A stretch of 64,000 bases of DNA from Ectopseudomonas chengduensis (GTDB taxonomy: Bacteria > Pseudomonadota > Gammaproteobacteria > Pseudomonadales > Pseudomonadaceae), in NCBI RefSeq assembly GCF_015712065.1, contig NZ_JACFYZ010000003.1:186001-250000 (forward strand), in the 5' to 3' direction. Each line of letters starts with the position of its first letter. The stretch's first letter is position 1. Of the stretch, positions 26,747 through 35,181 are shown piece after piece. The position numbers were made by a program, and so were the translations under genes. Under the pieces are notes generated by a model that was not told the DNA's origin, made no database searches, and worked only from the letters and a program-made list of their open reading frames with translations.

Positions 26747-26965
26747 TCAGCCGTGAATGCCGCGCGCGGTCTCGATGATGTAGGTGATGATCGGCTTGGC
26801 GAGGAAGGCGAACAGGCACAGGCCCAGGCCGAGGAACAGGATGGCGGTGCCGAGGCGGCCGGCCTTGGACTTCTTCGCGAGGTCCCAGATGATGAAGAAC
26901 ATGAACAGCATCAGGCCGCCCACCAGGACGTACATCATCAGGGCTTCAAATTGTTCGGTTTCCAT
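26747..26965 (-). CDS. DUF2788 small membrane protein
   Basis: Protein of 72 residues with two transmembrane helices (about 10-29 and 41-63). The central FIIWDLAKKSKAGRLGT loop and the FLGLGL motif are characteristic of DUF2788, a family of unknown function common in Pseudomonas. It stands alone between the globin and Lrp genes. Confidence 0.85.
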   Translation of the reverse strand: METEQFEALMMYVLVGGLMLFMFFIIWDLAKKSKAGRLGTAILFLGLGLCLFAFLAKPIITYIIETARGIHG

Positions 26966-27055
26966 GGTGCCTCATGATTCGGACGGAAAACGCAGGGCCG
27001 GAATTATACGCGCCCTGACCTGGCGCGCGGCATGATCCGCTTCACCCTGCGACTT

Positions 27056-27535
27056 TCAGTCGCGCAGGTGCTGTAGCGGCAACTGCGTGCTGGAGAGAAT
27101 CTGCTGCAGTACGAAGCTCGAGCGCACGCTGGAAACACCATCGATGCGAGTCAGGGTGCCGAGCAGCAGCTTCTGGTAATGGTCCATGTCCGGCACCACT
27201 ACCTTGAGCTGGTAGTCGGCGTCCATCCCGGTCACCAGGCAGCACTCCAGCACCTCGGGGCATTTGCGGATTTCGTCCTGAAAGTGCTCGAAGCGCTCGG
27301 GGGTGTGCCGGTCCATGCCGATCAGCACGTAGGCGGTCAGGCTCAGGCCAAGCTTCTTGCGGTCGAGCAGGGCGACCTGGCCGGTGATGTAGCCATCGTC
27401 CTCCAGCTGTTTGACGCGGCGCGAGCAGGGCGAGGGCGACAGGCCGATACGTTCGGCCAGTTCCTGGTTGGACAGGGCAGCGTTGCGCTGCAATTCGGCG
27501 AGAATGTTCAGGTCGTAACGGTCGAGTTTGTCCAT
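27056..27535 (-). CDS. Lrp/AsnC-family transcriptional regulator
   Basis: Regulator of 159 residues: an N-terminal helix-turn-helix (LDRYDLNILAELQRNAALSNQELAERIGLSPSPCSRRVKQLE in parts, residues 3-45) and a C-terminal RAM domain (about 65-145). A 12-bp perfect palindrome AATTGCGCAATT lies about 50 bases upstream at 27588-27599 and is a plausible autoregulatory site. The amino-acid ligand is not evident. A putative divergent small RNA lies in the same intergenic region. Confidence 0.92.
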   Translation of the reverse strand: MDKLDRYDLNILAELQRNAALSNQELAERIGLSPSPCSRRVKQLEDDGYITGQVALLDRKKLGLSLTAYVLIGMDRHTPERFEHFQDEIRKCPEVLECCLVTGMDADYQLKVVVPDMDHYQKLLLGTLTRIDGVSSVRSSFVLQQILSSTQLPLQHLRD

Positions 27536-27587
27536 TTTTTAACTGGCTCATTATTGGATTGCGCTAGATAGTGCTCCTTTAGTTGTT

Positions 27588-27630
27588 AATTGCGCAATTG
27601 GTAAGTTTGTAAGCAATCTTAGCAATCTTA
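27588..27630. promoter_or_regulatory. Palindrome and tandem repeats upstream of the Lrp gene
   Basis: AATTGCGCAATT (27588-27599) is a perfect 12-bp palindrome. It is followed by two perfect tandem copies of GCAATCTTA (27613-27621 and 27622-27630). The region is far more AT-rich than its surroundings, as expected for Lrp-type binding sites and overlapping divergent promoters. Confidence 0.5.
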
Positions 27631-27639
27631 TTTCGGCGC

Positions 27640-27843
27640 GGCAGGCGTAAGCTTTCTCTCAGTTTCACGGCCCGGACGACAAGTCCTACCGGCCTCGCCC
27701 AATCAGGTGAGCCGGCGCCGACGGTCCTACCGGATCGCACCGGCACCCGGGTCCGCACTGCCCAACCAGGCGGGCGACGAAAGCGGCGACAGCATCGCCA
27801 GCACCGGACAGATTTCCCGAGGGGGCCGCGAGGCCCCTTTTTT
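27640..27843 (+). ncRNA. Candidate small RNA divergent from the Lrp gene
   Basis: About 200 bases between two minus-strand genes that end in a strong plus-strand terminator. The plus strand has no ATG from 27536 up to the terminator, and the one GTG-started ORF (27707) reads straight through it. The sequence has repeated elements: TCCTACCGG at two places, GCCCAATCAGG and GCCCAACCAGG, and several GGA trinucleotides. I do not recognise a known RNA family. The 5' end is a guess. Confidence 0.45.
27822..27843 (+). terminator. Rho-independent terminator on the plus strand
   Basis: Stem GGGGCC, loop GCGA, stem GGCCCC, then six T. There is no T-tract on the minus strand, so it ends a plus-strand transcript, yet the nearest plus-strand gene ends 1.7 kb upstream. 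It therefore supports a local transcript. Confidence 0.85.
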
Positions 27844-27909
27844 AATGCCTGGGATTTCTGCAGGAGGCTCGTGGGCTTGGGCGATTTTCGAGAGGCGGGG
27901 GCGCTGTGG

Positions 27910-28791
27910 TCAGTGTTGGACCACTTCCGGCGGATCGGCATGCACCAGCACTTCGGCACGTGGATAGTGCTCATGAATCGCCTTCTCCACAGCCACGCAG
28001 TGAGCATGGGCCTGCGACAGGCTCATCTCACCCGGCAGCTCCAGGTGCAACTGGACGAACCAGCGCGTACCGGAAATGCGTGTACGCAGATCGTGCGCGC
28101 CGAGCACACCCGGCACCGAGGTGGCCAGCTGGTACATATGCTGAGTGGTTTCGCTGGGTAGCTCCTCGTCCATCAGCACGCCGATCGCTCCGCGCACGAT
28201 GCTGATGGCGCTCCAGAAGATGTAGAAGGCGATACCGATGGCGAAGATCGCATCCATCTGCTGCCAGCCGAAACGGGTCAGTAGCAGGGCGAGGAGGATG
28301 CTGCTGTTGAGCAGGATGTCGGAGCGGTAGTGCAGCGAGTCGGCGTGAATCGCGGTGGAGCCAGTCTCGCGTACCACCTTGCGTTGAAAGCTCAGCAGGG
28401 CGACGGTCAAGGCTAGCGACAGCAGCATGACGGCGATGCCGATACCTTCGGCCTCCAGCGGCTGTGGCACTTGCAGGCGCTCGACGCCCTGCAGGCCAAT
28501 GAGCACGGCACTGACACCGATGAATAGCGCCTGGCCCAGTCCGGCCAACGCCTCGGCCTTGCCATGGCCGTAGCGGTGATCCTCGTCGGCAGGGCGCAGG
28601 GCGAAGTGCACGGCAACCAGGTTGATCAGCGAGGCAGCGCTATCAAGCAGCGAATCGGTGAGGCCGGCCAGCAGGCTGACCGAACCGCTCAGCCACCAGG
28701 CAATCGCCTTGGCCAGCACCAGGGTCAGCGCCACCGTCAGCGCTGCCCGGGTGGCCAGGCGCATCAGCCTGGCGTGCTGTGGGTCATGCAT
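27910..28791 (-). CDS. fieF: Cation-diffusion-facilitator efflux transporter FieF
   Basis: Inner-membrane Zn/Fe/Cd-H+ antiporter of 293 residues with six helices and a cytoplasmic ferredoxin-like tail. Metal-site residues are seen in LTDSLLDSAASL (DxxxD, helix 2) and IHADSLHYRSD (HxxxD, helix 5), with the HYGHGKAE-like RYGHGKAEALAG loop between them. The C-terminal AHDLRTRISGTRWFVQLHLELP matches the FieF tail. Downstream of it on the same strand are the small RNA region and the Lrp gene. Confidence 0.93.
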   Translation of the reverse strand: MHDPQHARLMRLATRAALTVALTLVLAKAIAWWLSGSVSLLAGLTDSLLDSAASLINLVAVHFALRPADEDHRYGHGKAEALAGLGQALFIGVSAVLIGLQGVERLQVPQPLEAEGIGIAVMLLSLALTVALLSFQRKVVRETGSTAIHADSLHYRSDILLNSSILLALLLTRFGWQQMDAIFAIGIAFYIFWSAISIVRGAIGVLMDEELPSETTQHMYQLATSVPGVLGAHDLRTRISGTRWFVQLHLELPGEMSLSQAHAHCVAVEKAIHEHYPRAEVLVHADPPEVVQH

Positions 28792-28795
28792 GAAC

Positions 28796-29215
28796 TCAGG
28801 CAGCCGGATGCAGGCCGTAGGCTGCCAGTTGTTCGGCGCTGCCGCTGTGCTGGATCAGGCGTGGGTCGTCCAGCGGCAGCTGGTGGCCGGTGCTGGTTTC
28901 GATCAGGGTCTTGAGCGCGTACTGGTCGACCTTGCCGTCTTCGCCGATCAGTTGCTTGAGCTGCTGCGGGTCGACCTGGGCGGTCTGGCCTTCGGGCAGG
29001 TAGATGGCGCCGGTAGCGAAGTCCACGGCGAAGGCGATCAGGCCAGGAATCACGTAGAACAGGATGCCGATGGCGTTGGCCCCGGCGATCACCGGGTCGA
29101 TCTTGCCTTCGATCTGGCCGCGGCGATCCGGGTAGAAGATCGAGCCGCAAGCAGTCAGTTGGGCGAGCAGGGTCGCGGCGACAATGCCGGCGATGAAGCG
29201 GGATTTCGTGCGCAT
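28796..29215 (-). CDS. Lipoprotein of unknown function
   Basis: Protein of 139 residues with a lipoprotein signal: basic N-terminus MRTKSRF, hydrophobic stretch, then lipobox LTAC at about residues 20-23 followed by GSIFYPDRRGQ. Central IDPVIAGANAIGILFYVIPGLIAFAVDFATGAIYLP contains a possible membrane hairpin. Widespread in Pseudomonas as an uncharacterised protein. Start 29215 was chosen because the signal begins there. It ends 4 bp before the fieF start, so the two may form an operon. Confidence 0.8.
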   Translation of the reverse strand: MRTKSRFIAGIVAATLLAQLTACGSIFYPDRRGQIEGKIDPVIAGANAIGILFYVIPGLIAFAVDFATGAIYLPEGQTAQVDPQQLKQLIGEDGKVDQYALKTLIETSTGHQLPLDDPRLIQHSGSAEQLAAYGLHPAA

Positions 29216-29343
29216 GAGCACCTCCAGAAAAAAGTGGCGCAACTATAGCAAGGCGATGATTGCAAAACTGCAGCGCGCTGTTTCAGACCAGCAAGTTGGC
29301 AGGCGGTTCGCCGTTATAATTGCCGGTCTGCTGTGGAGAAATG

Positions 29344-31878
29344 ATGAATACCCTGCCGATCGATTCGCTGCTGCCTGATTTGCGCAATGCGCTGAGCGCC
29401 CGCCACGAAGTAGTGCTGGAGGCGCCGCCCGGTGCAGGCAAGACCACTCGCGTACCACTGGCGCTGCTCGACGCGCCCTGGCTGGCTGGGCAAACCATCC
29501 TCATGCTCGAGCCGCGTCGCCTGGCAGCACGTGCTGCCGCCGAGCGCCTGGCCAGCGAGCTGGGCGAACGGGTCGGCGAGACGGTCGGCTACCGCATTCG
29601 CCTGGACAGCAAGGTGGGGCCGAACACGCGCATCGAGGTGGTCACCGAGGGTATCCTTGCCCGCCGCCTGCAGGACGATCCGGCGCTGGATGGCGTCGGT
29701 CTGGTGATCTTCGACGAATTTCACGAACGCAGCCTCGATGCTGACCTGGCCCTGGCGCTGACGCTCAACGGCCGCACCATGTTCCGCGGCGAAGGCAGCG
29801 GCGAGGCGCCGCTCAAGGTGCTGTTGATGTCCGCCACTCTCGAAGGCGAGCGTCTGTCGGCATTGCTTGGCGATGCGCCGGTGCTGCGCAGCGAAGGGCG
29901 CATGTTCCCGGTGGATATCCGCTGGAGCGCGCCGCTGGCGCCCGGTGAGTGGATCGAGCCGCGGGTAGTGCAGACGGTACAGCAGGCGCTGGACGACGAG
30001 CCCGGTAGCCTGCTGGTGTTCCTGCCGGGGCAGGCTGAGATTCGCCGCGTGGCCGAGCAACTGGGCGAGGCGCTGGATGGTCGCGATGACATCCTGCTCT
30101 GCCCGCTGCATGGCGAGCTGGATCTGTCCGCCCAGCGTGCTGCCATCGAGCCGGCGCCTGAGTGCAAGCGCAAGGTGGTGTTGGCCACCAACATCGCCGA
30201 GACCAGCCTGACCATCGACGGCGTGCGTGTGGTCATCGATGCCGGCCTGGCGCGGGTGCCGCGCTTCGACCCGGCCAGCGGCATGACCCGCCTCGACACC
30301 CAGCGCATCTCTCGAGCCTCTGCGACCCAGCGCGCCGGCCGTGCCGGACGCCTGCAGCCGGGCGTGTGCTATCGGCTATGGTCGCAGGCGCAGCACGAAC
30401 AGCTCAGCGCCTATTCCAGTGCGGAGATCCTCCAGGCGGACCTGGCCGGACTAGCCCTGCAACTGCTGCGCTGGGGCGTGACACCGCAGGAGCTGAGCTG
30501 GCTCGACGTGCCACCGCCGGCCGCCTACGCCCAGGCGCTGGATCTGCTTGGTCGCCTGGGCGCCCTCGATGAACGTGGTGCACTCAATGCCCACGGTCAG
30601 GCCATGACCGAGCTGCCGAGCCATCCACGTATTGCCCATCTGCTGCTGCGTGGCCAGGCGCTGGGGCTTGGTGGGCTGGCCTGCGATCTGGCGGCGCTGC
30701 TGTCTGAGCGCGATATCCTGCGCGGAGGTGGCGCCGACTTGCACAGTCGTCTGGCCCTGCTCAGCGGCGAAAGCCGCGCCGCGCGCAACGCCGTGGGCGG
30801 CGTGCAGCGCGCGCGGCAACTGGCCAAGCAGTTCCAGGGGCTGCTCAGGGGGCGGTCGGCGAACCAGATGGTGAGCGATCCCGAGCATCCGCGCTGGCTC
30901 GGCTGCCTGCTGGCTTTCGCTTACCCCGACCGCATCGCCCAGCAGCGCCGCGCCGGTGGCGCCGACTATCGCCTGGCCAATGGACGTGCCGCGCAGTTCG
31001 CTGAAGCCGATGCGCTGATGAAGCACGAATGGCTGGTGGTGGCCGACCTGGGCAGTCGTCAGGGGCAGCGCGAGGAGCGCATCTATCTCGCCGCCGATCT
31101 CGACCCGGCGCTGTTCGAGCGTGAGCTCGCCGAGCAGGTCGCGACGCTGGACGTGCTCGACTGGGACGAGCGTGAAGGCGTGCTGCGCGCCGAGCGCCAG
31201 CGCAAGGTCGGCGAGCTGGTGCTGGAACGCCAGGCGCTGGCGGCGCTGGACGAGGCGGCACGCGGCAGCGCCCTGGTCGGCCTGGTGCGGCGCAAGGGCC
31301 TGGAACTGCTGCCCTGGACACCGGAGCTGCGCCAATGGCAGGCGCGGGTGGCCCTGTTGCGTGAGCTGGACCTGCAGCAACAGGGGCAGAGTGAATGGCC
31401 GGACTTGTCCGATGCCGCCCTGCTGGCCAGCCTCGAGCAGTGGCTGACGCCATTCTTAAGCAAGGTCAACCGCCTCAGCCACTTCGCAGGCCTCGACCTG
31501 CCCTCGATCCTGCAGACGCTGCTGCCCTGGCCTTTGCCGCAACGCCTCGACGAGCTGGCGCCGCGCGCACTGAGCGTGCCCTCCGGCTCACGCATTGCCA
31601 TCGACTACACGGAGCACCCGCCGGTGCTCGCCGTGCGCCTGCAGGAGTTGTTTGGCCTGGCCGCGACGCCGCGCATCGCCGGTGGTCGTCTGGGGCTCAA
31701 GCTGCATCTGCTGTCACCCGCGCGCAGGCCGGTGCAGGTGACGCAGGACCTGGCCAGCTTCTGGGCCAATACCTACCTGGAGGTGAAGAAGGACCTCAAG
31801 GGGCGCTACCCGAAGCACTACTGGCCGGACGACCCATTGATCGCCGAGCCCACGGCGCGGGCCAAACCGCGCAAGTAA
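29344..31878 (+). CDS. hrpB: ATP-dependent RNA helicase HrpB
   Basis: DEAH-type helicase of 844 residues. Walker A PPGAGKTT (about 29-36), the DEFHER motif II near 126, motif III SATLEG, motif VI RISRASATQRAGRAGR near 320-335, then HA2 and HrpB-specific C-terminal domains. The ATG at 29344 has GGAG 6 bases upstream; an ATG at 29341 is possible. The last 53 codons are duplicated at 41445-41606 with about 88% identity, so the gene borders an insertion (see findings). Biological role of HrpB is poorly known. Confidence 0.96.
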   Translation: MNTLPIDSLLPDLRNALSARHEVVLEAPPGAGKTTRVPLALLDAPWLAGQTILMLEPRRLAARAAAERLASELGERVGETVGYRIRLDSKVGPNTRIEVVTEGILARRLQDDPALDGVGLVIFDEFHERSLDADLALALTLNGRTMFRGEGSGEAPLKVLLMSATLEGERLSALLGDAPVLRSEGRMFPVDIRWSAPLAPGEWIEPRVVQTVQQALDDEPGSLLVFLPGQAEIRRVAEQLGEALDGRDDILLCPLHGELDLSAQRAAIEPAPECKRKVVLATNIAETSLTIDGVRVVIDAGLARVPRFDPASGMTRLDTQRISRASATQRAGRAGRLQPGVCYRLWSQAQHEQLSAYSSAEILQADLAGLALQLLRWGVTPQELSWLDVPPPAAYAQALDLLGRLGALDERGALNAHGQAMTELPSHPRIAHLLLRGQALGLGGLACDLAALLSERDILRGGGADLHSRLALLSGESRAARNAVGGVQRARQLAKQFQGLLRGRSANQMVSDPEHPRWLGCLLAFAYPDRIAQQRRAGGADYRLANGRAAQFAEADALMKHEWLVVADLGSRQGQREERIYLAADLDPALFERELAEQVATLDVLDWDEREGVLRAERQRKVGELVLERQALAALDEAARGSALVGLVRRKGLELLPWTPELRQWQARVALLRELDLQQQGQSEWPDLSDAALLASLEQWLTPFLSKVNRLSHFAGLDLPSILQTLLPWPLPQRLDELAPRALSVPSGSRIAIDYTEHPPVLAVRLQELFGLAATPRIAGGRLGLKLHLLSPARRPVQVTQDLASFWANTYLEVKKDLKGRYPKHYWPDDPLIAEPTARAKPRK

Positions 31879-31894
31879 GGCTGGCGAGCGCCTC

Positions 31895-31910
31895 CTGACA
31901 GAATTGTCAG
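31895..31910. promoter_or_regulatory. Regulatory box CTGACA-N4-TGTCAG, copy 1
   Basis: Perfect inverted repeat with spacer GAAT, upstream of the AraC-type gene. It is followed by GCGGTCAG and GACACCTGGCGCT, the same order and spacing as copy 2 at 34363. It resembles the TGACA-N4-TGTCA type of site used by CopR/CusR-class response regulators. Confidence 0.7.
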
Positions 31911-32006
31911 GGTGCGGTCAGCTCTGGGACACCTGGCGCTCCTTAGACTGCGACCTAAGACCTGACGATGCCCCCAGTCAGGAGGGGTTTGGAGAAGGAG
32001 GCCGTG

Positions 32007-32939
32007 GTGAGTCAATCCCGTTATGACCTGTGCATGGATGATGCTGCACTGTCTGCGTCGCTGCTGGAACTTGCGGATATCCTGACGCGTTTTGCACCGA
32101 GCGATGGCGCGCACCAGACGCCGATCGCGCCCTTGCGACTGATCAGGAGCGGCGCGAGTGTCGAGACGTTCCTGATCGAGCGGACGCCGGCCTTGTATGT
32201 CGCCGTCCAGGGACAGCAGGAGGTGCGTCTGCGCGATGAGCGCTATCGTTTCGGCTGCATGCAGTGGCTGCTGGTCTCTCAGGCCCAGCCACTGGTATTT
32301 CGCGCCGAGGACGTCTCGCAGAGCCGGCCGCTGCTGCTCATCCGGCTCGACATCGAAGCCGATGCAGTCAGCCAACTGATCTTCGACGCCGACCCCAAAC
32401 AGCTGCTGCAGAAGCCGCTTTCTTCCGGGCTGCATGTCGAGCCGCTCGACCAGCCGTTGCTGGAGGCCATGCTCAGGCTGTTGCGTCTGCTGGACACGCC
32501 CCGGGACATCGCCATGCTGGCGCCCCTGGCCTACAAGGAAATTCTTTATCGGTTGTTGCACGGTCGGCATGGCCATCAGTTGCGCGATAGGGCCATGGCC
32601 AATTTCCAGACCCATCGCGTGGGGCAGGCGGTTGAGTGGTTGCACGCGAACTACCGGCAGCCCCTGCGTATCGAGGATCTGGCCCGGCGGATCAATCTCT
32701 GTACTTCCAGCCTGCACCACCGTTTCAAGGCAATGACCGGCATGAGCCCGTTGCAGTACCAGAAGAGGCTTCGTCTCGAAGAAGCGCGCCGGCTGATGCT
32801 GCAAGAGCGGGTCGAGGTCTCGGTTGCCAGTTATCGCGTGGGCTATGAAAGCCCTTCGCAGTTCAGCCGGGAATACAGCCGGTTCTTCGGGGCATCGCCA
32901 CGCAACCATATGGTGGCGTTGCGGCGCGCCATCATGTGA
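32007..32939 (+). CDS. AraC-family regulator with AraC_N domain (YqhC/CmrA type)
   Basis: Regulator of 310 residues. The N-terminal region (about 30-180) fits the AraC_N family of YqhC, and the C-terminal HTH_18 pair is clear in IEDLARRINLCTSSLHHRFKAMTGMSPLQYQKRLRLEEARRLM (in parts) and VSVASYRVGYESPSQFSREYSRFFGASP. YqhC-type regulators respond to aldehydes and other electrophiles. I chose GTG 32007 because AAGGAG lies 6 bases upstream; an in-frame ATG at 31968 has none. A CTGACA box lies 100 bp upstream, linking it to the two-component system. Confidence 0.88.
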   Translation: MSQSRYDLCMDDAALSASLLELADILTRFAPSDGAHQTPIAPLRLIRSGASVETFLIERTPALYVAVQGQQEVRLRDERYRFGCMQWLLVSQAQPLVFRAEDVSQSRPLLLIRLDIEADAVSQLIFDADPKQLLQKPLSSGLHVEPLDQPLLEAMLRLLRLLDTPRDIAMLAPLAYKEILYRLLHGRHGHQLRDRAMANFQTHRVGQAVEWLHANYRQPLRIEDLARRINLCTSSLHHRFKAMTGMSPLQYQKRLRLEEARRLMLQERVEVSVASYRVGYESPSQFSREYSRFFGASPRNHMVALRRAIM

Positions 32940-32975
32940 TCTGGGTTGCCGTTGACTGGCGGATCTCGTGAGCGT

Positions 32976-34184
32976 TCAACGTCTGCTATGGCTGGACGTC
33001 AATGAGGCAGTCGAGTGCTGCGCGGCATTCAATACCTCGACCATGACTTCGTTTTGCCAGTCGAAGTAGGGGTTGTAGGTCAGGCGGGCATGGTATTTAC
33101 CAGCGACGCGGTAGCCCCAGTCCGAATACCAGACGCTCTCGCCCGCTTCGCATCCCGCCATACCCAGGTCGTCCTGGCCATTCCAGCAGATACGCTGTGA
33201 CCCTTGCTCACCGTAGAGCGGGTTGTGCGGGGAGAACAGCACGCCCATGTGCGAGAACTGGCTGATTCGTCGTTCAGGCAGGGCATCGCTGCGCGTCAGA
33301 ATTCGCCGCTCCAGCGATGTTTCCACGTCTGCTGTGCCGTACCACACCAGGCGGCTGGCCGGGTGCGTGAAGCGTTGGGTGAAGGTGTCGCGGATATGTG
33401 CGGTGTCCAGCACCGAGTCGTGCTGGGCAACTACCAGCAGTACCGGTTTGTCGTAACTCCCCGCATTCAGCTTGGCGCGCACCGTGACGCTGCTTCGGTA
33501 GAACTGGGCGAAAGCGTTGGTCGGTACGTTCAGGTAGCGCACCGGCGTTTGCGTCGGTCGATCGGGGCTTGGCTCGCGTAGCCAGGGCTTGGCCCAGGCG
33601 ATCAGCGAGGGCAGCCAATCATAGGCAGTATTCGACTTGAAGGCGGGCGAGAACAGCAGCAGGCCCTCGACGTCTGGGTGTTCGTAGGCGTAATGCAGTA
33701 CCAGGTTGGCCCCAGTGGAAAAGCCACCGAGGTAGATGTGGGGTACTTCTTTGGCGAGCACGGCGGCCTGTTCGCTTAGCAGTTGGCGCCACTCTTCCAG
33801 GCGCGTGTTCAGCAGGTCGGCGGGTTTGCTGCCATGCCCAGGCAGGAGCAGGGTGCGTACCAGAAACCCTTGCTTGGCCAGTCTTGGGCCGAGGTCGCTG
33901 AACGACCAGGGCGAGTCGCCCAGGCCGTGCACGAGCAGGATGCCCCGGCTGGCCGGCCGCTCGGGCCGCCACTCCTGCGGTGCGTTCCAGTCCAGTTCGG
34001 CGACATGGTTCGGGCTCTGGAAATCACGTGCTTGTTCCAACCATTGTCGGGTTTCTTCCCGATACGCAGCGAAACTGGTCTGCCCAAGAGGCGACGACGA
34101 GTCCTCGCTGTGGGCGCTGCCGGCCGATAGCAATGCCAGTGCGGCGAGAGTCAGTGGTAAGGAGAGGGGGCGTGAGTCGCTCAT
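32976..34184 (-). CDS. Exported alpha/beta hydrolase
   Basis: Serine hydrolase of 402 residues with a signal peptide (MSDSRPLSLPLTLAALALLSAGSAHS). The oxyanion region is GILLVHGLGDSPWSF and the nucleophile elbow GFSTGAN (GxSxG) is near residue 163; an AQHDSVLD segment probably holds the acid and the FSHMGVLFSPHN segment the histidine. It looks like a lysophospholipase or carboxylesterase acting in the periplasm. It is divergent from the response regulator and may share its promoter region. Its substrate is unknown. Confidence 0.82.
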   Translation of the reverse strand: MSDSRPLSLPLTLAALALLSAGSAHSEDSSSPLGQTSFAAYREETRQWLEQARDFQSPNHVAELDWNAPQEWRPERPASRGILLVHGLGDSPWSFSDLGPRLAKQGFLVRTLLLPGHGSKPADLLNTRLEEWRQLLSEQAAVLAKEVPHIYLGGFSTGANLVLHYAYEHPDVEGLLLFSPAFKSNTAYDWLPSLIAWAKPWLREPSPDRPTQTPVRYLNVPTNAFAQFYRSSVTVRAKLNAGSYDKPVLLVVAQHDSVLDTAHIRDTFTQRFTHPASRLVWYGTADVETSLERRILTRSDALPERRISQFSHMGVLFSPHNPLYGEQGSQRICWNGQDDLGMAGCEAGESVWYSDWGYRVAGKYHARLTYNPYFDWQNEVMVEVLNAAQHSTASLTSSHSRR

Positions 34185-34362
34185 GTTGGTCGGGGTGGGT
34201 CAATGGCGTGCCGGAATAATACGGATGCTGATTCTAGTGCTGCAAGATTGCCGATAACTGCGCAAAGCTCCGGGATACTTGCCCGATTCTGCAGTTGCGC
34301 ATGCGCCATACCATTTCGTTGGTCGGGTGGCGCAATGCCCTTGTAGGCAGGGGGTAGGGTTT

Positions 34363-34378
34363 CTGACAAAAATGTCAG
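34363..34378. promoter_or_regulatory. Regulatory box CTGACA-N4-TGTCAG, copy 2
   Basis: Perfect inverted repeat with spacer AAAA, followed by GCGGTCAG and GACACTTGGCGCT, then TATATA at 34408-34413, which can serve as a -10. The box centre lies about 40 bp upstream of that hexamer, a typical activator position. It is in the 290-bp divergent gap between the hydrolase and the response regulator and could act on both. Confidence 0.72.
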
Positions 34379-34473
34379 GAGGCGGTCAGTCTGCGGACAC
34401 TTGGCGCTATATAAACTGAGGGGTGCGGCAGGTAACACGTCCCTGTCCATCGTTATCTGAGAGGAGTTGCCGA

Positions 34474-35181
34474 ATGCGTTTGCTCATCGTCGAGGATGAA
34501 GAAAAGACCTCCTCTTACGTGCACAGAGGCTTGAGCGAGCTGGGTTACATTGTCGATGTCGCCAGCAATGGCATCGATGGACTGCACTGCGCGCTGGAGA
34601 TGGATTACGACGTGGTGATCCTCGATGTCATGTTGCCGGGTAAGGATGGCTATGGCGTGTTGCAGGGGCTGCGACTGCAGAAGAAGACCCCGGTCATCAT
34701 GCTATCGGCCCGGGGCACGGTGGACGACCGCGTGCGCGGTTTACGCGAGGGCGCTGATGACTACCTGGGCAAACCCTTTTCCTTTGCCGAACTGGTGGCA
34801 CGTATCCAGGCGCTGATCCGCCGCCGCGCTGCCGACACCGCCGATCTGACACATCTGTGCATCGACGATCTGGAAATGGATCTGCAGGCACGCAAGGTCA
34901 CCAGGGCCGGCGTGCGTCTGGATCTGACGGCCAAGGAGTTCTCTCTGCTGAGCCTGCTGGCGCGACACCAGGGGGAAATACTCTCCAAGCTGATGATCGC
35001 CGAGCAGGTCTGGGACATGAACTTCGACAGCGACGCCAACGTGGTGGAGGTCGCGATCAAGCGCGTCCGCGCCAAGGTGGATGCCCCATACGCCCGCAAG
35101 TTGCTGCATACCGTACGCGGTATGGGCTACGTGCTGGAAAGCCGCGAAGACAACAACCAGCAAGGCCGCACAGCGATATGA
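34474..35181 (+). CDS. OmpR-type response regulator, heavy-metal (CopR/CusR/CzcR) class
   Basis: Regulator of 235 residues. Receiver domain with MRLLIVEDEEKT and phospho-acceptor Asp in VVILDVMLPGKDGYGVLQGLR (about D51); DNA-binding winged helix about 130-225 with RVRAKVDAPYARKLLHTVRGMGYVLE. The KTSSYVHRGLSELGY and VDVASNG stretches are typical of the copper/silver/cadmium class. Start ATG 34474 with GAGGAG upstream. It overlaps the sensor kinase gene by 4 bp. It probably binds the CTGACA boxes, one of which lies in its own promoter. Confidence 0.94.
   Translation: MRLLIVEDEEKTSSYVHRGLSELGYIVDVASNGIDGLHCALEMDYDVVILDVMLPGKDGYGVLQGLRLQKKTPVIMLSARGTVDDRVRGLREGADDYLGKPFSFAELVARIQALIRRRAADTADLTHLCIDDLEMDLQARKVTRAGVRLDLTAKEFSLLSLLARHQGEILSKLMIAEQVWDMNFDSDANVVEVAIKRVRAKVDAPYARKLLHTVRGMGYVLESREDNNQQGRTAI

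Noticed and set aside
27707-27967. Plus-strand ORF of 86 codons in the Lrp-fieF gap
   Set aside because: Starts with GTG without a ribosome site and reads through a strong terminator into the antisense of fieF; the region is better explained as non-coding RNA.
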